Assembly: GCF_001567565.1 (NCBI RefSeq)
Contig: NZ_LSSW01000006.1
Span: forward strand, 62,001-126,000
Reading direction: 5' to 3'
Length of the DNA stretch: 64,000 bases
Origin: Ectopseudomonas composti
GTDB taxonomy: Bacteria > Pseudomonadota > Gammaproteobacteria > Pseudomonadales > Pseudomonadaceae
This document shows, piece after piece, positions 1 through 11,115 of this stretch. How positions within the stretch are numbered: position 1 is the first letter of the stretch; each line of letters starts with the position of its first letter. The translations under genes and the position numbers were made by a program. The notes under the pieces are model-generated. The model saw only the letters and a program-made list of their open reading frames with translations. It did no database searches and was not told the DNA's origin.

Positions 1-768
1 ACGCCGACGCCGGCTCCCGAGCGGACGCTCAATCCGGACGTTTCCGAGACGCCGGAAAGCCAGCCGGATGAGACGGGGGTCAGTACGGATCAGGTCGAAA
101 CCCTGGCCGAGAAAATGGAGCAGGAGCGTCTGGAGCTGCTGCTGCAGGAGCTGCAGAACAAGGTCGAGGAAAACCCCGAACTGCAGCGTTTCAAGGACCA
201 GATTCTGTTCGAGATCACCCAGGATGGCCTGCGCATCCAGATCATGGACGCCGAGAACCGGCCCATGTTCGCCCTCGGCAGTGCTGATCTTCAGCCCTAT
301 TTTGAAGACATCCTGCTGGCCATGGCCGACACCATTCGGGCGGTACCGAACAAGATCAGCGTCAGCGGTCATACCGATGCCAAGCCTTTCGCGGGGCGCG
401 GCGATTTCGGCAACTGGGAGCTGTCCTCCAATCGCGCGAATGCCGCGCGGCGAACCCTGGTGGCGGGTGGGTATCCGGACGAGCAGGTGGCGCGGGTCGT
501 CGGTTATGCCTCGTCGGCCCTGTTTGACCGTGAGGATCCGTTCAATCCCGTCAACCGGCGCATTGATATCGTCGTGCTGACCAAGAAGGCGCAGCGCGCG
601 ATCGAGGGCGAGCAGGGTGCGGGTACGGAGCCGTCAGCTCAAGAGCCGACGCCCGCCGGCACTGCGCCTGCGCAGCCGGCCGACGCACTGCCGGCCGATC
701 AACTGCGTGAGCGGTTGAATATCTTCGAGAATGGCAACAGCCCGCTCGAGCAACTGAACAATCAGTAA
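1..768 (+). CDS. motB: Flagellar motor stator protein MotB, C-terminal part (5' end outside window)
   Basis: The frame is open from base 1 to the TAA at 766-768, giving the last 255 residues; the N-terminal membrane segment lies upstream of the window. After a Pro/Glu-rich linker comes an OmpA/MotB peptidoglycan-binding domain: [12 protein letters not shown], then [16 protein letters not shown], then NRRIDIVVL. MotB anchors the MotA/MotB proton-channel stator to the cell wall so that ion flow drives the flagellar rotor. Pseudomonads have two stator sets, MotAB and MotCD; I chose motB because motAB is the pair next to rsgA and orn. A low-complexity Ala/Pro/Glu tail follows the domain. The last 7 bases overlap the convergent rsgA gene. 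Confidence 0.93.
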   Translation, partial: TPTPAPERTLNPDVSETPESQPDETGVSTDQVETLAEKMEQERLELLLQELQNKVEENPELQRFKDQILFEITQDGLRIQIMDAENRPMFALGSADLQPYFEDILLAMADTIRAVPNKISVSGHTDAKPFAGRGDFGNWELSSNRANAARRTLVAGGYPDEQVARVVGYASSALFDREDPFNPVNRRIDIVVLTKKAQRAIEGEQGAGTEPSAQEPTPAGTAPAQPADALPADQLRERLNIFENGNSPLEQLNNQ

Positions 769-1793
769 TCGTCTTGCGGCAGGCTGGCGAGAATGTGCCG
801 GTAGCTGGCCATGCGCTGAGGCTGCACGCGGCCGTCCTCCAGGGCTTGCAGCAGGGCACAGCCGGGCTCGCGGTCGTGCTTGCAGTCACGAAAACGGCAA
901 CGCCCGAGCAGGTCGTGGAATTCGATGAAGCCGGCTTCCACATCGTCGCGGCTGACATGGCCCAGGCCGAATTCGCGGATGCCGGGGGAGTCGATCAGCT
1001 GACCGCCGCCAGGGAAATGGAACAGGCGCGCGGTGGTGGTGGTGTGCGTGCCCTTGCCGGTCAACTCCGACAGTGCGCCGACTCGGGTGTCGACCCCAGG
1101 CAGCAGGCTGTTGACCAGGGATGACTTGCCCACCCCGGACTGGCCGACGAAGACGCTGACGTGGCCATCGAGGCGCTTCTTCAACTGCTCCATGCCATCG
1201 CCCTGATGGGCCGAGACCTCCAGCAGCGGGTAGCCCAGCTGGCGATAGACCGCGAGCAGCGTATCCAGCGCCACCTTGTTCTGCTCGTCGATCAGGTCGG
1301 CCTTGTTCAGCAGCAGCAGGGGGCTAATGCCGGCATGTTCGGCGGCGACCAGGTAGCGATCGATCAGGTTGGCGTGCGGTTCGGGCAGGGGCGCGAAAAC
1401 GATGACGATCAGGTCGACGTTGGCGGCCACCGGCTTGAGCTGGCCGCGCATGTCGGGGCGGCACAGTTCGCTGTTTCTCGGCAGCTGCGCGACGATGACG
1501 CCGTCACCCTGATTGCCGGGGCGCCAGACCACCTGGTCGCCGGTGACCAGCGCCGGCAGGTTGGCGCGTAGGTGGCAGCGAAAGATCTGGCCGGCCGACT
1601 CGCCCTGTAAACCCTCGATCTCCACTTGCACACCGAAGTGCGCAATCACCAGGCCGGTCTGTTCCGGGCCCAGGTCTCCGCCTTCCAGTGCTTCCACCGC
1701 CCGCGATTCGCGTTTGGCGGCGCGAGCGGCGCGTTCGCCCTGAATCTTTTCGATACGCCAGCTCTGGCGGCGGTTGAGTTGGCGTTTGGCCAT
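762..1793 (-). CDS. rsgA: Ribosome small-subunit-dependent GTPase RsgA
   Basis: The 343-residue product is a circularly permuted GTPase that helps late 30S subunit maturation. The G4 motif (LLNKADLID) comes before the P-loop ([14 protein letters not shown]), which is the permuted order expected of this family. An N-terminal OB-fold and a C-terminal Zn-binding segment ([13 protein letters not shown]) flank the GTPase core. I chose the ATG at 1793 because the product then begins [14 protein letters not shown], typical of the family; the frame stays open upstream but that part looks like non-protein sequence. It is convergent with motB (7-bp overlap) and divergent from the methyltransferase that starts 45 bp away. 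Confidence 0.95.
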   Translation of the reverse strand: MAKRQLNRRQSWRIEKIQGERAARAAKRESRAVEALEGGDLGPEQTGLVIAHFGVQVEIEGLQGESAGQIFRCHLRANLPALVTGDQVVWRPGNQGDGVIVAQLPRNSELCRPDMRGQLKPVAANVDLIVIVFAPLPEPHANLIDRYLVAAEHAGISPLLLLNKADLIDEQNKVALDTLLAVYRQLGYPLLEVSAHQGDGMEQLKKRLDGHVSVFVGQSGVGKSSLVNSLLPGVDTRVGALSELTGKGTHTTTTARLFHFPGGGQLIDSPGIREFGLGHVSRDDVEAGFIEFHDLLGRCRFRDCKHDREPGCALLQALEDGRVQPQRMASYRHILASLPQDDY

Positions 1794-1838
1794 GGAGTTT
1801 CCGGGGGGTAGTGGAGTGTTGATCGCGGCGAGTTTAGC

Positions 1839-2678
1839 ATGAGCGCTTGGTGGCCATTCGGCTGTCAGGAGCAGAGGCTGGCAATGATGACAGGCGGGGA
1901 GGGGGCGGTGCTGCGGCTGCCGCTGCTGCGTGCTCTTTTGGCGCAGGGATTGGCCATTGCGCTGGTGGTGGTGCTGGTCTATCTGTTGGCCTTGCTGCCC
2001 TGGCGCATGTCGCTGTTTTCGGTGGCCCTGCTGCAAGGCGTGCTGGCCGCCGGCATCGGTTGGCGCCTGGGGCTGTCGCGTTGGTGGTTGTGGATAAACC
2101 TGGCATTTCTGCCGGCGCTGCTGATGCTGCAGCGCGTCGATTTGCCGGCCTGGCTGTTCCTGCTGGGGTTCGTGCTGCTGCTTCTGGTCAACTGGAACAG
2201 CTGGCGCGAGCAGGTGCCGCTTTACTTGAGTGGGCGCAAGGCGCAGCAACGTCTGCAGCAGTGCTTGAGCGAGCTTGAGCCGCCGCTGCGTTTCGTCGAT
2301 CTCGGCTGTGGCACCGCAGGCACCTTGCTGCGGCTGGCTCGGCAGTTCCCGCGCGGGCAGTTCGTAGGAGTCGAGACGGCGCCGCTGCTTTTCGTGCTCG
2401 CCTGGTTGCGCTGCCTGTTGCAGGAAAACTGCAGTATTCGCTATCGCAGTATCTGGCGGCTCGATTTGCGGTCTTTCGATGTCGTTTACTGCTTTCTCTC
2501 GCCTGCGCCGATGCCTCGCCTCTGGGCCAAGGCGCAGGCTGAGATGACTGCCGGCAGCTGGCTGATCAGTAATACCTTCGAGATTCCCGGGGCGCCGGCC
2601 GACCGGCAGCTGGAGGTCAACCAAGGACGGCAGACCTCGCTGTTTCTCTGGCAGATCAGGGGAGCGGATATCCGCTAG
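1839..2678 (+). CDS. Membrane-anchored class I SAM-dependent methyltransferase
   Basis: The product is 279 residues. The first half is strongly hydrophobic, with about three to four membrane-spanning segments (for example [18 protein letters not shown] and [13 protein letters not shown]). The second half is a Rossmann methyltransferase with the SAM motif VDLGCGTAG near residue 152. It sits between rsgA (divergent) and orn (31 bp downstream). The substrate cannot be read from the sequence. The start is uncertain: ATG 1839 has only a weak GCGAG upstream, while ATG 1884 has GAGG at good spacing and would remove 15 residues without touching either domain. Confidence 0.8.
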   Translation: MSAWWPFGCQEQRLAMMTGGEGAVLRLPLLRALLAQGLAIALVVVLVYLLALLPWRMSLFSVALLQGVLAAGIGWRLGLSRWWLWINLAFLPALLMLQRVDLPAWLFLLGFVLLLLVNWNSWREQVPLYLSGRKAQQRLQQCLSELEPPLRFVDLGCGTAGTLLRLARQFPRGQFVGVETAPLLFVLAWLRCLLQENCSIRYRSIWRLDLRSFDVVYCFLSPAPMPRLWAKAQAEMTAGSWLISNTFEIPGAPADRQLEVNQGRQTSLFLWQIRGADIR

Positions 2679-2709
2679 ACTTGGCGCCTGAGTCTAGGAG
2701 CAGCCAACC

Positions 2710-3252
2710 ATGCAAAACCCCAACAACCTGATCTGGATCGACCTGGAAATGACCGGCCTGGAGCCGGAGCACGACGTGATCATCGAGATGGCCACCATCG
2801 TCACCGATAGCGAGCTGAACGTGCTGGCCGAGGGGCCGGTCATCGCCATCCATCAGAGCGACGAGACCCTGGCCGGTATGGATGAGTGGAACACTCGCAC
2901 CCATGGCCAGAGTGGCTTGACCCAGCGTGTGCGTGACAGTCGGATCGACGCCGCTACGGCCGAGGCGCAGACCATCGCCTTTCTCGAGCAGTGGGTGCCG
3001 AAGGGCAAGTCGCCGATCTGCGGCAACAGCATCGGTCAGGATCGTCGCTTCCTCTACAAGTACATGCCGGCGCTGGAAGCCTACTTCCACTACCGCTACC
3101 TGGACGTGTCGACGCTGAAGATTCTGGCGGGGATGTGGGCGCCCGAGGTCAAGGACAGCTTCGAGAAAACCGGCACGCACCAGGCGCTGGATGACATTCG
3201 CGAGTCCATTGCCGAGCTGCGCCACTACCGTAAGCACTTCCTCAAGGTCTGA
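2710..3252 (+). CDS. orn: Oligoribonuclease
   Basis: This 180-residue DEDDh exonuclease degrades 2-5 nt RNAs and, in Pseudomonas, the pGpG left after c-di-GMP hydrolysis. The first motif is [13 protein letters not shown] with the metal-binding D and E; the last is [11 protein letters not shown] with the catalytic H and D. The length is normal for the family. The start ATG is preceded by a GGAG-like site (taggagcagccaacc). Linkage to rsgA and queG is the usual pseudomonad arrangement. Its pGpG role links it to the c-di-GMP enzyme encoded at 28.4-30.3 kb. Confidence 0.97.
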   Translation: MQNPNNLIWIDLEMTGLEPEHDVIIEMATIVTDSELNVLAEGPVIAIHQSDETLAGMDEWNTRTHGQSGLTQRVRDSRIDAATAEAQTIAFLEQWVPKGKSPICGNSIGQDRRFLYKYMPALEAYFHYRYLDVSTLKILAGMWAPEVKDSFEKTGTHQALDDIRESIAELRHYRKHFLKV

Positions 3253-3306
3253 GTCGGCCCGTCCTGTAGGGCGTAGCGGGCGATTCCCTCGCCGGTTGCA
3301 GCTGGG

Positions 3307-4371
3307 TTAGAGCGCGCCATGCCGATCCAGCGCCCACTCGACATGCTCGCGCACCAGTTCCGATGGGTGTTCCCGGCGTGCCTGCAGGGCCTGTAGCACC
3401 GGGATGGTCGAGGGCGCGTTGCCCAGGCCGACTGCCAGGTTGCGCAGCCAGCGCTCATAGCCGGCGCGGCGTAGCGGCGAACCCTCGGTTCGGCTGAGAA
3501 ACTCCTCTTCCGTCCATAGGAACAGTTCGGCCAGGCCGCTGTTGTCTAGGCCGTGGCGTGGCTGGAAATCGCCCTGCTCGGTGGGGCGGGCAAAGCGGTT
3601 CCAGGGGCAGACGATCTGGCAGTCATCGCAGCCGAACACGCGGTTGCCGATTGGCGCGCGCAGTTCTTGCGGGATCGAGCCCTTGAGCTCGATGGTCAGG
3701 TAGGAGATGCAGCGCCGGGCATCCAGCATGTAGGGGCCGGCGAAGGCGGCCGTGGGGCAGATGTCCATGCACGCGCTGCAGCGCCCGCAATGTTCGCTGG
3801 TATGCGGGGTATCGACAGGCAGTGCAATGTCGACGAACAGCTCGCCAAGGAAGAAATAGCTGCCAGCCTTGCGGTTGAGCACCAGGGTGTTCTTGCCGAT
3901 CCAGCCCAGGCCTGCCTTTGCGGCGATGGCCTTTTCCAGGACTGGGGCGCTGTCGACGAAGGCGCGGTAGCCAAATGGGCCGATCCGCTGCTGGATGCGT
4001 TCGGCCAGTTGCTGCAGGCGCTTGCGGATCAGCTTGTGGTAGTCGCGGCCCAGTGCGTAGCGCGACACGTACGCCTGCTCCGGCTCCTTCAGGCGCTGAG
4101 CCATCTGCGTATCGCCGGGCAAGTAATCCATGCGCAGGGACACCACGCGCAAGGTACCGGGCACCAGCTCATCCGGGTGCGAGCGTTTGCTGCCATGGGC
4201 GGCCATGTAGTCCATTTCGCCCTGGTAGCCGGCCGCCAGCCAGCGTTGCAAGTGCGCCTCGTGCTCACCCAGCTCGACATCGGTAATGCCGACCTGCTGA
4301 AAGCCCAGCTCGCGCCCCCAGTCCTTGATCGACAGGGCGAGGGCATTGAGGTCGAGTGTTTGATTGGACAT
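3307..4371 (-). CDS. queG: Epoxyqueuosine reductase QueG
   Basis: The 354-residue protein catalyses the last step of queuosine synthesis in tRNA, using cobalamin and two 4Fe-4S clusters. The ferredoxin-like cluster motifs are visible as CGRCSACMDICP and GCDDCQIVCPWN. A short C-terminal HEAT-like segment (LRNLAVGLGNAP) follows. I took the ATG at 4371 (MSNQTLDLNALALSIKDW), since upstream in-frame sequence is the leader of the divergent nnr gene. The gene is convergent with orn and divergent from nnr. Confidence 0.95.
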   Translation of the reverse strand: MSNQTLDLNALALSIKDWGRELGFQQVGITDVELGEHEAHLQRWLAAGYQGEMDYMAAHGSKRSHPDELVPGTLRVVSLRMDYLPGDTQMAQRLKEPEQAYVSRYALGRDYHKLIRKRLQQLAERIQQRIGPFGYRAFVDSAPVLEKAIAAKAGLGWIGKNTLVLNRKAGSYFFLGELFVDIALPVDTPHTSEHCGRCSACMDICPTAAFAGPYMLDARRCISYLTIELKGSIPQELRAPIGNRVFGCDDCQIVCPWNRFARPTEQGDFQPRHGLDNSGLAELFLWTEEEFLSRTEGSPLRRAGYERWLRNLAVGLGNAPSTIPVLQALQARREHPSELVREHVEWALDRHGAL

Positions 4372-4432
4372 GAGGCGGGCGCGGGCGATGGACGTGGGTA
4401 TAATTCTGCCAGACATCCGTCGTGAGCGAGTC

Positions 4433-5932
4433 ATGCATCCACTTCCCGCTTCTTTGCCCATGAGCCTGCACAGCGCTGAACAGGTGCGCGCTCTGGATGC
4501 CCAGCTGATAGCAGCTGGTACGCCTGGTTTCGAATTGATGCAGCGTGCCGCCCATGCTGCCTGGCGTGCCCTGCGCAGGCGCTGGCCGGAAGCGGGCGAA
4601 ATCACCGTGCTGGCTGGGCGTGGCAATAATGCTGGTGATGGTTATCTGATCGCCGCCCTGGCGCAGCGCGCGGGTTGGCGCGTGCGCGTGCTGGCGGTAG
4701 GGGATCCGGCCGCGCTCAGTGGTGACGCCGCCCAGGCCTGCGCCGAAGCCCGGCGTGCGGCTGTGGAAATTCTGCCCTGGAGCGAATGCGCGCCCTTGGC
4801 TGGGGTCGTGGTCGATGCCTTGCTCGGTACGGGCCTCAGTGGTGCGGTGCGAGAGCCCTATGCCCAGGCGATTCGCATGCTCAATCAGAGCGCGTTGCCG
4901 GTGCTCGCCGTGGATATCCCCTCCGGTTTGCATGCGGATACTGGCGCGCGGCTGGGTGTGGCGGTGCGCGCCGATCTGACCATGACCTTCATCGCCCTCA
5001 AGTTGGGCCTGCTGACGGGCGTTGGCCCCGAGCTGTGCGGCGAACTGCAGTTCGACGGCCTGCAGGGCGACGCGCAGCTGTTGGCAGATGCTCCCTGCGA
5101 GGCGCTGCGCCTCGATCCGGGGAACTTGCCGCGCCTGGCTGCTCGTTCGGCGCTGGCGCACAAGGGGCAGTTCGGCCACCTGTTGGTGGTGGGCGGCGAT
5201 CTGGGCATGGGCGGCGCTGCGCTGCTGTGCGCCGATAGCGCGCTGCGCGCTGGTGCCGGCATGGTGTCTCTGGCGACGCGAGCCGAACATGTCGCGGCGG
5301 CGCTGGTGCGGCGCCCCGAAATCATGTGTGCTGCGGTGGCTTCGGCCAATCAGCTGTTGGCACTGATCGAGCGCGCCGATGTCTGCGTAGTAGGCCCAGG
5401 CCTGGGGCAGGGCGCTTGGTCGCGCAGTTTGCTGTCTGGCGTCTGTGCTTTCGATGCGCCGCAGGTCTGGGATGCCGATGCGCTGAATCTGCTGGCTGCC
5501 GGGCAGGTCACGTCGCCGCGTCAGGGCGTGTTGACCCCGCATCCGGGTGAGGCCGCGCGTTTGCTGGGCGTCGATACTGCCGAGGTGCAGGCTGATCGAC
5601 CGGCTGCGGCGCGGGCGCTGGCGCAGCGTTTCGGGCTGGTCGTGGTGCTCAAGGGCGCTGGCAGCCTGATCGCGGCGCCGGACGGGCGTTTGGCGTTGTG
5701 CGATCGCGGTCATCCGGCGATGGCTGGTGCGGGGCTGGGCGATGTCCTGGCAGGCCTGGTCGGCGCGCTGCTGGCGCAGGGGATGACCGCATACGATGCC
5801 GCCTGCCTGGCGGTATGGCTGCATGCGCGAGCTGGCGAAATGCTCGCCGCGCAAGGGCGTGGGTTGGCTGCCGGTGATCTGTCCGGCGCCATTCGTCAGT
5901 TATTGGAGGAGTTGTGTCCTTGTGTAAAGTGA
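4433..5932 (+). CDS. nnr: Bifunctional NAD(P)H-hydrate epimerase / ADP-dependent dehydratase
   Basis: The 499-residue product repairs NAD(P)H hydrates. The N-terminal YjeF epimerase domain (about residues 1-215) contains LAGRGNNAGDGYLIAALA. The C-terminal carbohydrate-kinase-like dehydratase domain (about 225-495) contains GHLLVVGGDLGMGG, the TPHPGEAARLL segment and the nucleotide loop AGAGLGDVLAGLVGALLAQG. I picked ATG 4433 (MHPLPASLPMSLHSAEQV); ATG 4460 (MSLHSAEQ) is also possible. The 3' end overlaps the start of tsaE by 19 bases, so the two are probably translationally coupled. This nnr-tsaE-amiB-mutL order is usual in Gammaproteobacteria. Confidence 0.94.
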   Translation: MHPLPASLPMSLHSAEQVRALDAQLIAAGTPGFELMQRAAHAAWRALRRRWPEAGEITVLAGRGNNAGDGYLIAALAQRAGWRVRVLAVGDPAALSGDAAQACAEARRAAVEILPWSECAPLAGVVVDALLGTGLSGAVREPYAQAIRMLNQSALPVLAVDIPSGLHADTGARLGVAVRADLTMTFIALKLGLLTGVGPELCGELQFDGLQGDAQLLADAPCEALRLDPGNLPRLAARSALAHKGQFGHLLVVGGDLGMGGAALLCADSALRAGAGMVSLATRAEHVAAALVRRPEIMCAAVASANQLLALIERADVCVVGPGLGQGAWSRSLLSGVCAFDAPQVWDADALNLLAAGQVTSPRQGVLTPHPGEAARLLGVDTAEVQADRPAAARALAQRFGLVVVLKGAGSLIAAPDGRLALCDRGHPAMAGAGLGDVLAGLVGALLAQGMTAYDAACLAVWLHARAGEMLAAQGRGLAAGDLSGAIRQLLEELCPCVK

Positions 5933-6387
5933 AGCTCGAAGCGGCTGAGGAGGCCGTGATGATGGCCTTGGGCGCGCGGATCGCTGAGGCCAGTGGTGGC
6001 GTCGGCATCATCTATCTGCATGGCGACCTGGGCGCCGGCAAAACCACCCTTTCCCGTGGCATTCTGCGCGGCCTGGGCCACGCCGGTGCGGTCAAGAGCC
6101 CGACCTTCACCCTGGTCGAGCCCTATGAAATCGGTGATCTGCGCGCCTTTCACTTCGATCTTTATCGCCTGGTCGACCCCGAAGAACTGGAGTTCCTCGG
6201 GATCCGCGATTACTTCGAAGGTGATGCCCTGTGCCTGATCGAGTGGCCGCAGCGTGGTGCGGGCGTTTTGCCAAAGCCGGACATGGACATTACCATTAGC
6301 CCCCAAGCGAGCGGCCGTTCGCTGTTGCTGCAGGGGCACGGGGCTCGTGGGGAGGCCTGGTGCAAGGCCCTGAGCGGCAAGCAATGA
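5914..6387 (+). CDS. tsaE: tRNA threonylcarbamoyladenosine biosynthesis ATPase TsaE
   Basis: The 157-residue P-loop protein works with TsaB and TsaD to make the t6A modification at position 37 of ANN-decoding tRNAs. The Walker A motif is LHGDLGAGKTTLSRG, followed by the family segment SPTFTLVEPY and the HFDLYRL motif. I took GTG 5914, three bases after GGAGGA; TTG 5920 in the same frame has better spacing from that site, so the start may be two codons later. The gene overlaps the end of nnr and is followed 10 bp later by amiB. Confidence 0.94.
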   Translation: MSLCKVKLEAAEEAVMMALGARIAEASGGVGIIYLHGDLGAGKTTLSRGILRGLGHAGAVKSPTFTLVEPYEIGDLRAFHFDLYRLVDPEELEFLGIRDYFEGDALCLIEWPQRGAGVLPKPDMDITISPQASGRSLLLQGHGARGEAWCKALSGKQ

Positions 6388-6397
6388 ATAAGAAGCG

Positions 6398-7825
6398 ATG
6401 GGGTTGGTTATGCGCATAGGCGCGCTGGTTACCGCTGTTGGGGTGTTGTTGGTGGCCCTGGCTGCCGAGGCGTTCGCTGCCTCCGATGTGCGTGGCGTAC
6501 GCCTGTGGCGTGCCCCTGACAATACCCGCCTGGTCTTCGACCTGTCCGGCCCGGTGCAGCACAGCGTGTTCACCCTTAGCGCGCCGGATCGCATCGTTAT
6601 CGACGTCAGTGGCGCCAAGTTGGCCACCAATCTCGACCAGCTTTCCCTCGCCAATACTCCGATCACCGGTGTGCGTTCTGCCCAGCGCAGCGCCGATGAC
6701 CTGCGCGTGGTCATCGACCTTTCTGCGCCGGTGTCACCGAAGAGCTTCACCCTGGCGCCGAATCAGCAGTATGGCCATCGCCTGGTGGTCGATCTGTTCG
6801 ATCAGGGCAGTGCGCCGCCGGCTACGCAGGTGCCCAGCGTTGCCGCCAGTGCGCCACCCGTGCCGGTCACGCCGACCCAGCCGCCACCCAAGCTGACGCC
6901 CGTGCCCAATGGCAAGCGCGATATCGTCGTGGCCATCGATGCCGGCCACGGCGGTGAAGACCCCGGCGCGCTCTCGCCGGTCAAGGGGCAGTACGAAAAG
7001 AACGTGACCCTGGCCATCGCCAAGGAGCTGCAGCGGCAGATCAATGCCGAGAAAGGCTTCCGTGGCGAGCTGGTGCGTACCGGTGACTACTTCATCCCGC
7101 TGCGCAAGCGCACCGAGATCGCGCGCAAGAAGGGCGCCGATCTGTTCGTGTCCATCCATGCCGATGCCGCGCCGCGTTCGTCGGCCTTCGGTGCGTCGGT
7201 CTATGCCTTGTCCGAACGCGGCGCTACTTCCGAAACCGCGCGCTGGCTGGCCGACGCCGAGAACCAGTCCGACCTGATCGGTGGTGCCGGCAACGTCAGC
7301 CTCGACGACAAGGACAAGATGCTCGCCGGCGTGCTGCTGGATCTGTCGATGACTGCCTCGCTGTCATCCAGCCTCAACGTCGGGCAGAAGGTCCTGTCGA
7401 ACATGGGCGGCATCACCCCGCTGCACAAGCGCCGCGTCGAGCAGGCGGGCTTCATGGTGCTGAAATCGCCGGATATTCCTTCGATCCTGGTGGAAACCGG
7501 ATTCATCTCCAATCCCAATGAAGCGAGAAAGCTGCACACGGCTAGCCATCAGCAGGCGCTGGCGCGCTCCATCACGTCCGGGGTCAAACAGTTCTTCCAC
7601 GAGAACCCGCCGCCCGGCACCTACGTTGCCTGGCTGCGTGATGAAGGCAAGATTGCCGCCGGCCCGCGAGAGCATGTGGTGGCGCGCGGAGAGAGCCTGG
7701 CGCTGATCGCTCAGCGCTACCAGATCAGCCTGGCGTCGCTGCGTGGTGCCAACAAGCTCAAAGGCGACGTGATCAAGGTTGGCCAGACATTGCAGATACC
7801 CGCCACAGCGTTGGCGGCCCAGTAG
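6398..7825 (+). CDS. amiB: N-acetylmuramoyl-L-alanine amidase AmiB
   Basis: The 475-residue periplasmic zinc amidase splits septal peptidoglycan during division. A signal peptide (ends near AAEAFA) is followed by an AMIN domain (about residues 30-135), a Pro-rich linker, the Amidase_3 domain and a C-terminal LysM domain ([19 protein letters not shown]). Zinc-site motifs [13 protein letters not shown] and SIHADAAP and the Glu in [11 protein letters not shown] are all present. An internal ATG at 6410 would give a slightly shorter signal peptide. The stop codon overlaps the GTG of mutL. Confidence 0.95.
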   Translation: MGLVMRIGALVTAVGVLLVALAAEAFAASDVRGVRLWRAPDNTRLVFDLSGPVQHSVFTLSAPDRIVIDVSGAKLATNLDQLSLANTPITGVRSAQRSADDLRVVIDLSAPVSPKSFTLAPNQQYGHRLVVDLFDQGSAPPATQVPSVAASAPPVPVTPTQPPPKLTPVPNGKRDIVVAIDAGHGGEDPGALSPVKGQYEKNVTLAIAKELQRQINAEKGFRGELVRTGDYFIPLRKRTEIARKKGADLFVSIHADAAPRSSAFGASVYALSERGATSETARWLADAENQSDLIGGAGNVSLDDKDKMLAGVLLDLSMTASLSSSLNVGQKVLSNMGGITPLHKRRVEQAGFMVLKSPDIPSILVETGFISNPNEARKLHTASHQQALARSITSGVKQFFHENPPPGTYVAWLRDEGKIAAGPREHVVARGESLALIAQRYQISLASLRGANKLKGDVIKVGQTLQIPATALAAQ

Positions 7826-9705
7826 TGAGTGTCATGTCCCGTATTCATTTGCTCAGCCCGCGCCTGGCCAACCAGATCGCCGCGGGTGAGGTGGTCGAGC
7901 GTCCGGCTTCGGTCGCCAAGGAACTGCTGGAGAACAGCCTGGACTCAGGTGCCCGGCGTATCGATGTCGAAGTCGAGCAGGGCGGCGTCAAGCTGCTCAA
8001 GGTGCGCGACGATGGTGGCGGTATCGCCCCTGACGACCTGCCGCTGGCACTGGCGCGCCACGCGACCAGCAAGATCCGTGCTCTGGAAGACCTCGAGGCC
8101 GTGCTCAGCATGGGCTTTCGTGGCGAGGCGCTGGCGTCGATCAGTTCGGTGTCGCGCCTGACCCTCACCTCGCGTACCGCCGACGCCGATCAGGCCTGGC
8201 AGGTGGAAACCGAAGGGCGCGACATGGAGCCGCGGGTGCAGCCCGCCGCGCATCCGGTGGGCACCTCGGTGGAGGTGCGTGACCTGTTCTTCAATACCCC
8301 GGCGCGGCGCAAGTTCTTGCGCGCCGAGAAAACCGAATTCGACCACCTGCAGGAAGTGATCAAGCGTCTGGCGCTGGCGCGTTTCGACGTCGGCTTCCAT
8401 CTGCGTCACAACGGCAAGACCGTGCTCAGCCTGCATGAAGCGAATGACGATATCAGTCGCGCGCGCCGTGTTGCCTCGGTCTGCGGCTCGGCATTCCTCG
8501 AGCAGGCGCTGCCGATCGAGATCGAGCGCGGCGGCCTGCGGTTGTGGGGCTGGGTTGGTCTGCCGACCTTCTCTCGCAGTCAGGCGGACCTGCAGTACTT
8601 CTACGTCAATGGGCGCATGGTGCGTGACAAGCTGGTTGCCCATGCGGTGCGCCAGGCCTATCGCGACGTGCTGTTCAACGGACGTCATCCGACGTTCGTG
8701 CTGTTTCTGGAAATCGATCCGGCGACGGTGGACGTCAACGTCCACCCGACCAAGCACGAAGTGCGTTTCCGTGAAAGTCGCATGGTTCATGACTTTCTCT
8801 ACGGCACCTTGCATCGCGCTCTGGCCGATGTGCGCCCGGAAGACCAGGTGGCCGCTCCGGCCGCCGTATCGCCCATGCTGCGCCCGAGCGGCCAGGCTGC
8901 CGGGGAGTTTGGCCCGCAGGGCGAAATGGGCCTGGCGGCCAGCATTCTTGAAACGCCTGCCGCCAGCGTACAACCGGCCTGGCGGGGCAGCGGCGCCGGA
9001 TACCAGCAACCAGCAGGTAGCCCGGGTGTATCGACTGGTGAAGCCCAGGCTGCGTATCGCGAATATTTTTCGCCATTGCCGACGGCCCAGGTCCAGCCCA
9101 TGCCGCAGGAGCAGGGCGACATCCCGCCGCTTGGCTATGCGGTGGCGCAGCTCAAGGGCGTCTATATCCTCGCCGAGAATGCCCAGGGCATGGTGGTGGT
9201 GGACATGCACGCTGCCCATGAGCGGATTACCTACGAGCGCCTGAAACATGCCATGGCCAGCGAAGGCCTGCGTGGGCAGCCGCTGTTGGTGCCCGAGTCC
9301 ATCGCCCTCAGCCAGCGCGAGGCGGATTGCGCCGAAGAGCATGGCGAGTGGTTCCAGCGTCTGGGTTTCGAGCTGCAGCGACTCGGAGAGGAGTCCTTGG
9401 CAATTCGCCAGATTCCTGCGCTGCTCAAGCAGGCCGAGGCCACGCAGCTGGTGCGCGACGTGCTGGCCGATTTGCTGGAGTACGGCACCAGCGACCGTAT
9501 TCAGGCGCATCTCAACGAGTTGCTGGCGACCATGGCCTGCCATGGCGCGGTGCGCGCCAACCGGCGCCTGACCATTCCCGAGATGAATGCTCTGCTGCGG
9601 GACATGGAGCAGACCGAGCGCAGTGGTCAGTGCAATCACGGTCGTCCGACCTGGACGCAACTGAGCATGGATCAGCTCGACAAACTGTTCATGCGCGGCC
9701 AGTAA
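7825..9705 (+). CDS. mutL: DNA mismatch repair protein MutL
   Basis: The 626-residue protein couples MutS mismatch recognition to later repair steps. The GHKL ATPase motifs are intact: [21 protein letters not shown] and [10 protein letters not shown], followed by [12 protein letters not shown] low-conservation linker (about residues 340-430) leads to the C-terminal dimerisation domain, whose end contains [10 protein letters not shown] and the conserved CNHGRPT. GTG 7825 overlaps the amiB stop; ATG 7834, three codons later, is an equally good start. The DQHA(X)2E(X)4E endonuclease motif region reads [12 protein letters not shown] here. Confidence 0.96.
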   Translation: MSVMSRIHLLSPRLANQIAAGEVVERPASVAKELLENSLDSGARRIDVEVEQGGVKLLKVRDDGGGIAPDDLPLALARHATSKIRALEDLEAVLSMGFRGEALASISSVSRLTLTSRTADADQAWQVETEGRDMEPRVQPAAHPVGTSVEVRDLFFNTPARRKFLRAEKTEFDHLQEVIKRLALARFDVGFHLRHNGKTVLSLHEANDDISRARRVASVCGSAFLEQALPIEIERGGLRLWGWVGLPTFSRSQADLQYFYVNGRMVRDKLVAHAVRQAYRDVLFNGRHPTFVLFLEIDPATVDVNVHPTKHEVRFRESRMVHDFLYGTLHRALADVRPEDQVAAPAAVSPMLRPSGQAAGEFGPQGEMGLAASILETPAASVQPAWRGSGAGYQQPAGSPGVSTGEAQAAYREYFSPLPTAQVQPMPQEQGDIPPLGYAVAQLKGVYILAENAQGMVVVDMHAAHERITYERLKHAMASEGLRGQPLLVPESIALSQREADCAEEHGEWFQRLGFELQRLGEESLAIRQIPALLKQAEATQLVRDVLADLLEYGTSDRIQAHLNELLATMACHGAVRANRRLTIPEMNALLRDMEQTERSGQCNHGRPTWTQLSMDQLDKLFMRGQ

Positions 9706-9763
9706 TCGAGCTGGTGAGGCCCGGTTTGCAGGGCTTCTTTCTCCCGTCTTGGTGTTTCGAGTC

Positions 9764-10741
9764 ATGCCGATGTCTTCGCTTCCTCCTGCAATCTTTCTGA
9801 TGGGCCCGACCGCAGCCGGCAAGACCGACCTGGCTCTGGAGCTGGCGCGTGTGCTGCCATGTGACCTGATCAGCGTTGACTCGGCGCTGGTCTACCGCGG
9901 TATGGATATCGGCACGGCCAAGCCTGAGAGAGCCGTTCTTGACGAGTTTCCTCATGCCCTGATCGACATTCGCGACCCGGCCGAGAGTTATTCGGCAGCC
10001 GAGTTTCGCGCCGATGCCCTGGCTGCTATGGCTGAAAGTACGGCGCGTGGGCGTATTCCGCTGCTGGTTGGCGGCACCATGCTGTACTACAAGGCATTGC
10101 TGGAAGGCTTGGCCGACATGCCTAGTGCCGATCCGGCCATTCGCGCCGAGCTGGAGGCGCGGGCGGCGAGCGAGGGGTGGGAAGTGCTGCATCGCGAGTT
10201 GGCGTTGGTCGACCCGGAGTCTGCGGCGCGCATCCATCCCAACGACCCGCAGCGTCTGACCCGGGCGCTGGAGGTCTATCGCGTGAGCGGCCTGAGCATG
10301 ACCGAGCATCGCCGACGACAGGCTGCTGGAAATCCCGATACGGGCACATCGGGTGTCGGACAATTACCCTATACTGTTGCTCAGCTTGCTATCGCACCGG
10401 CGCAGCGTCAGGTTTTGCATGAGCGCATTGCGCAGAGATTTCGGGTGATGCTGGAACAGGGTTTCGTCGAAGAGGTCGAAGCCCTGCGTAGACGAAGTGA
10501 CTTGCACGCGGGATTGCCGTCTATACGGGCGGTGGGTTATCGCCAGGTATGGGAATACCTTGATGGCGAGCTGTCCCGGGACGAGATGGTCGAGCGCGGC
10601 ATCATCGCCACTCGGCAGTTGGCCAAGCGTCAGTTCACTTGGCTACGTGGTTGGGATGGTTTGGAGTGGCTGGACAGTCTGGCCTGCGACAATCTGTCTC
10701 GCGCCTTGAAATACCTGGAAAGCGTCTCCATATTGAAGTGA
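9764..10741 (+). CDS. miaA: tRNA dimethylallyltransferase MiaA
   Basis: The 325-residue enzyme adds dimethylallyl to A37 of UNN-decoding tRNAs. The P-loop is [17 protein letters not shown] and the substrate motif is [18 protein letters not shown]. The family signatures [15 protein letters not shown] and [16 protein letters not shown] are also present. The frame extends to TTG 9749, but ATG 9764 or ATG 9770 matches the usual short N-terminus. It lies upstream of hfq, as in most gammaproteobacteria. Confidence 0.95.
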   Translation: MPMSSLPPAIFLMGPTAAGKTDLALELARVLPCDLISVDSALVYRGMDIGTAKPERAVLDEFPHALIDIRDPAESYSAAEFRADALAAMAESTARGRIPLLVGGTMLYYKALLEGLADMPSADPAIRAELEARAASEGWEVLHRELALVDPESAARIHPNDPQRLTRALEVYRVSGLSMTEHRRRQAAGNPDTGTSGVGQLPYTVAQLAIAPAQRQVLHERIAQRFRVMLEQGFVEEVEALRRRSDLHAGLPSIRAVGYRQVWEYLDGELSRDEMVERGIIATRQLAKRQFTWLRGWDGLEWLDSLACDNLSRALKYLESVSILK

Positions 10742-10821
10742 GACCTTGCCGCTGGCCGTCTATCCTTGGGGGTAGGACGGTCTGAAGCCATTGTTTACTT
10801 ACTAAAATTATTGAAAATTGA

Positions 10822-11103
<282 letters not shown>

Positions 11104-11115
11104 TAGGGGGTTGCA

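Noticed and set aside
1794..2624. Possible 276-residue N-terminal extension of RsgA
   Set aside because: Gln/Pro/His-rich translation antisense to the methyltransferase; the normal RsgA start is at 1793.
4399..4404. TATAAT before nnr as a promoter
   Set aside because: A perfect -10 hexamer, but no acceptable -35 at 16-18 bp upstream.
7821..7834. Frameshift between amiB and mutL
   Set aside because: The overlap TAGTG is normal stop-start coupling; both proteins are full length.
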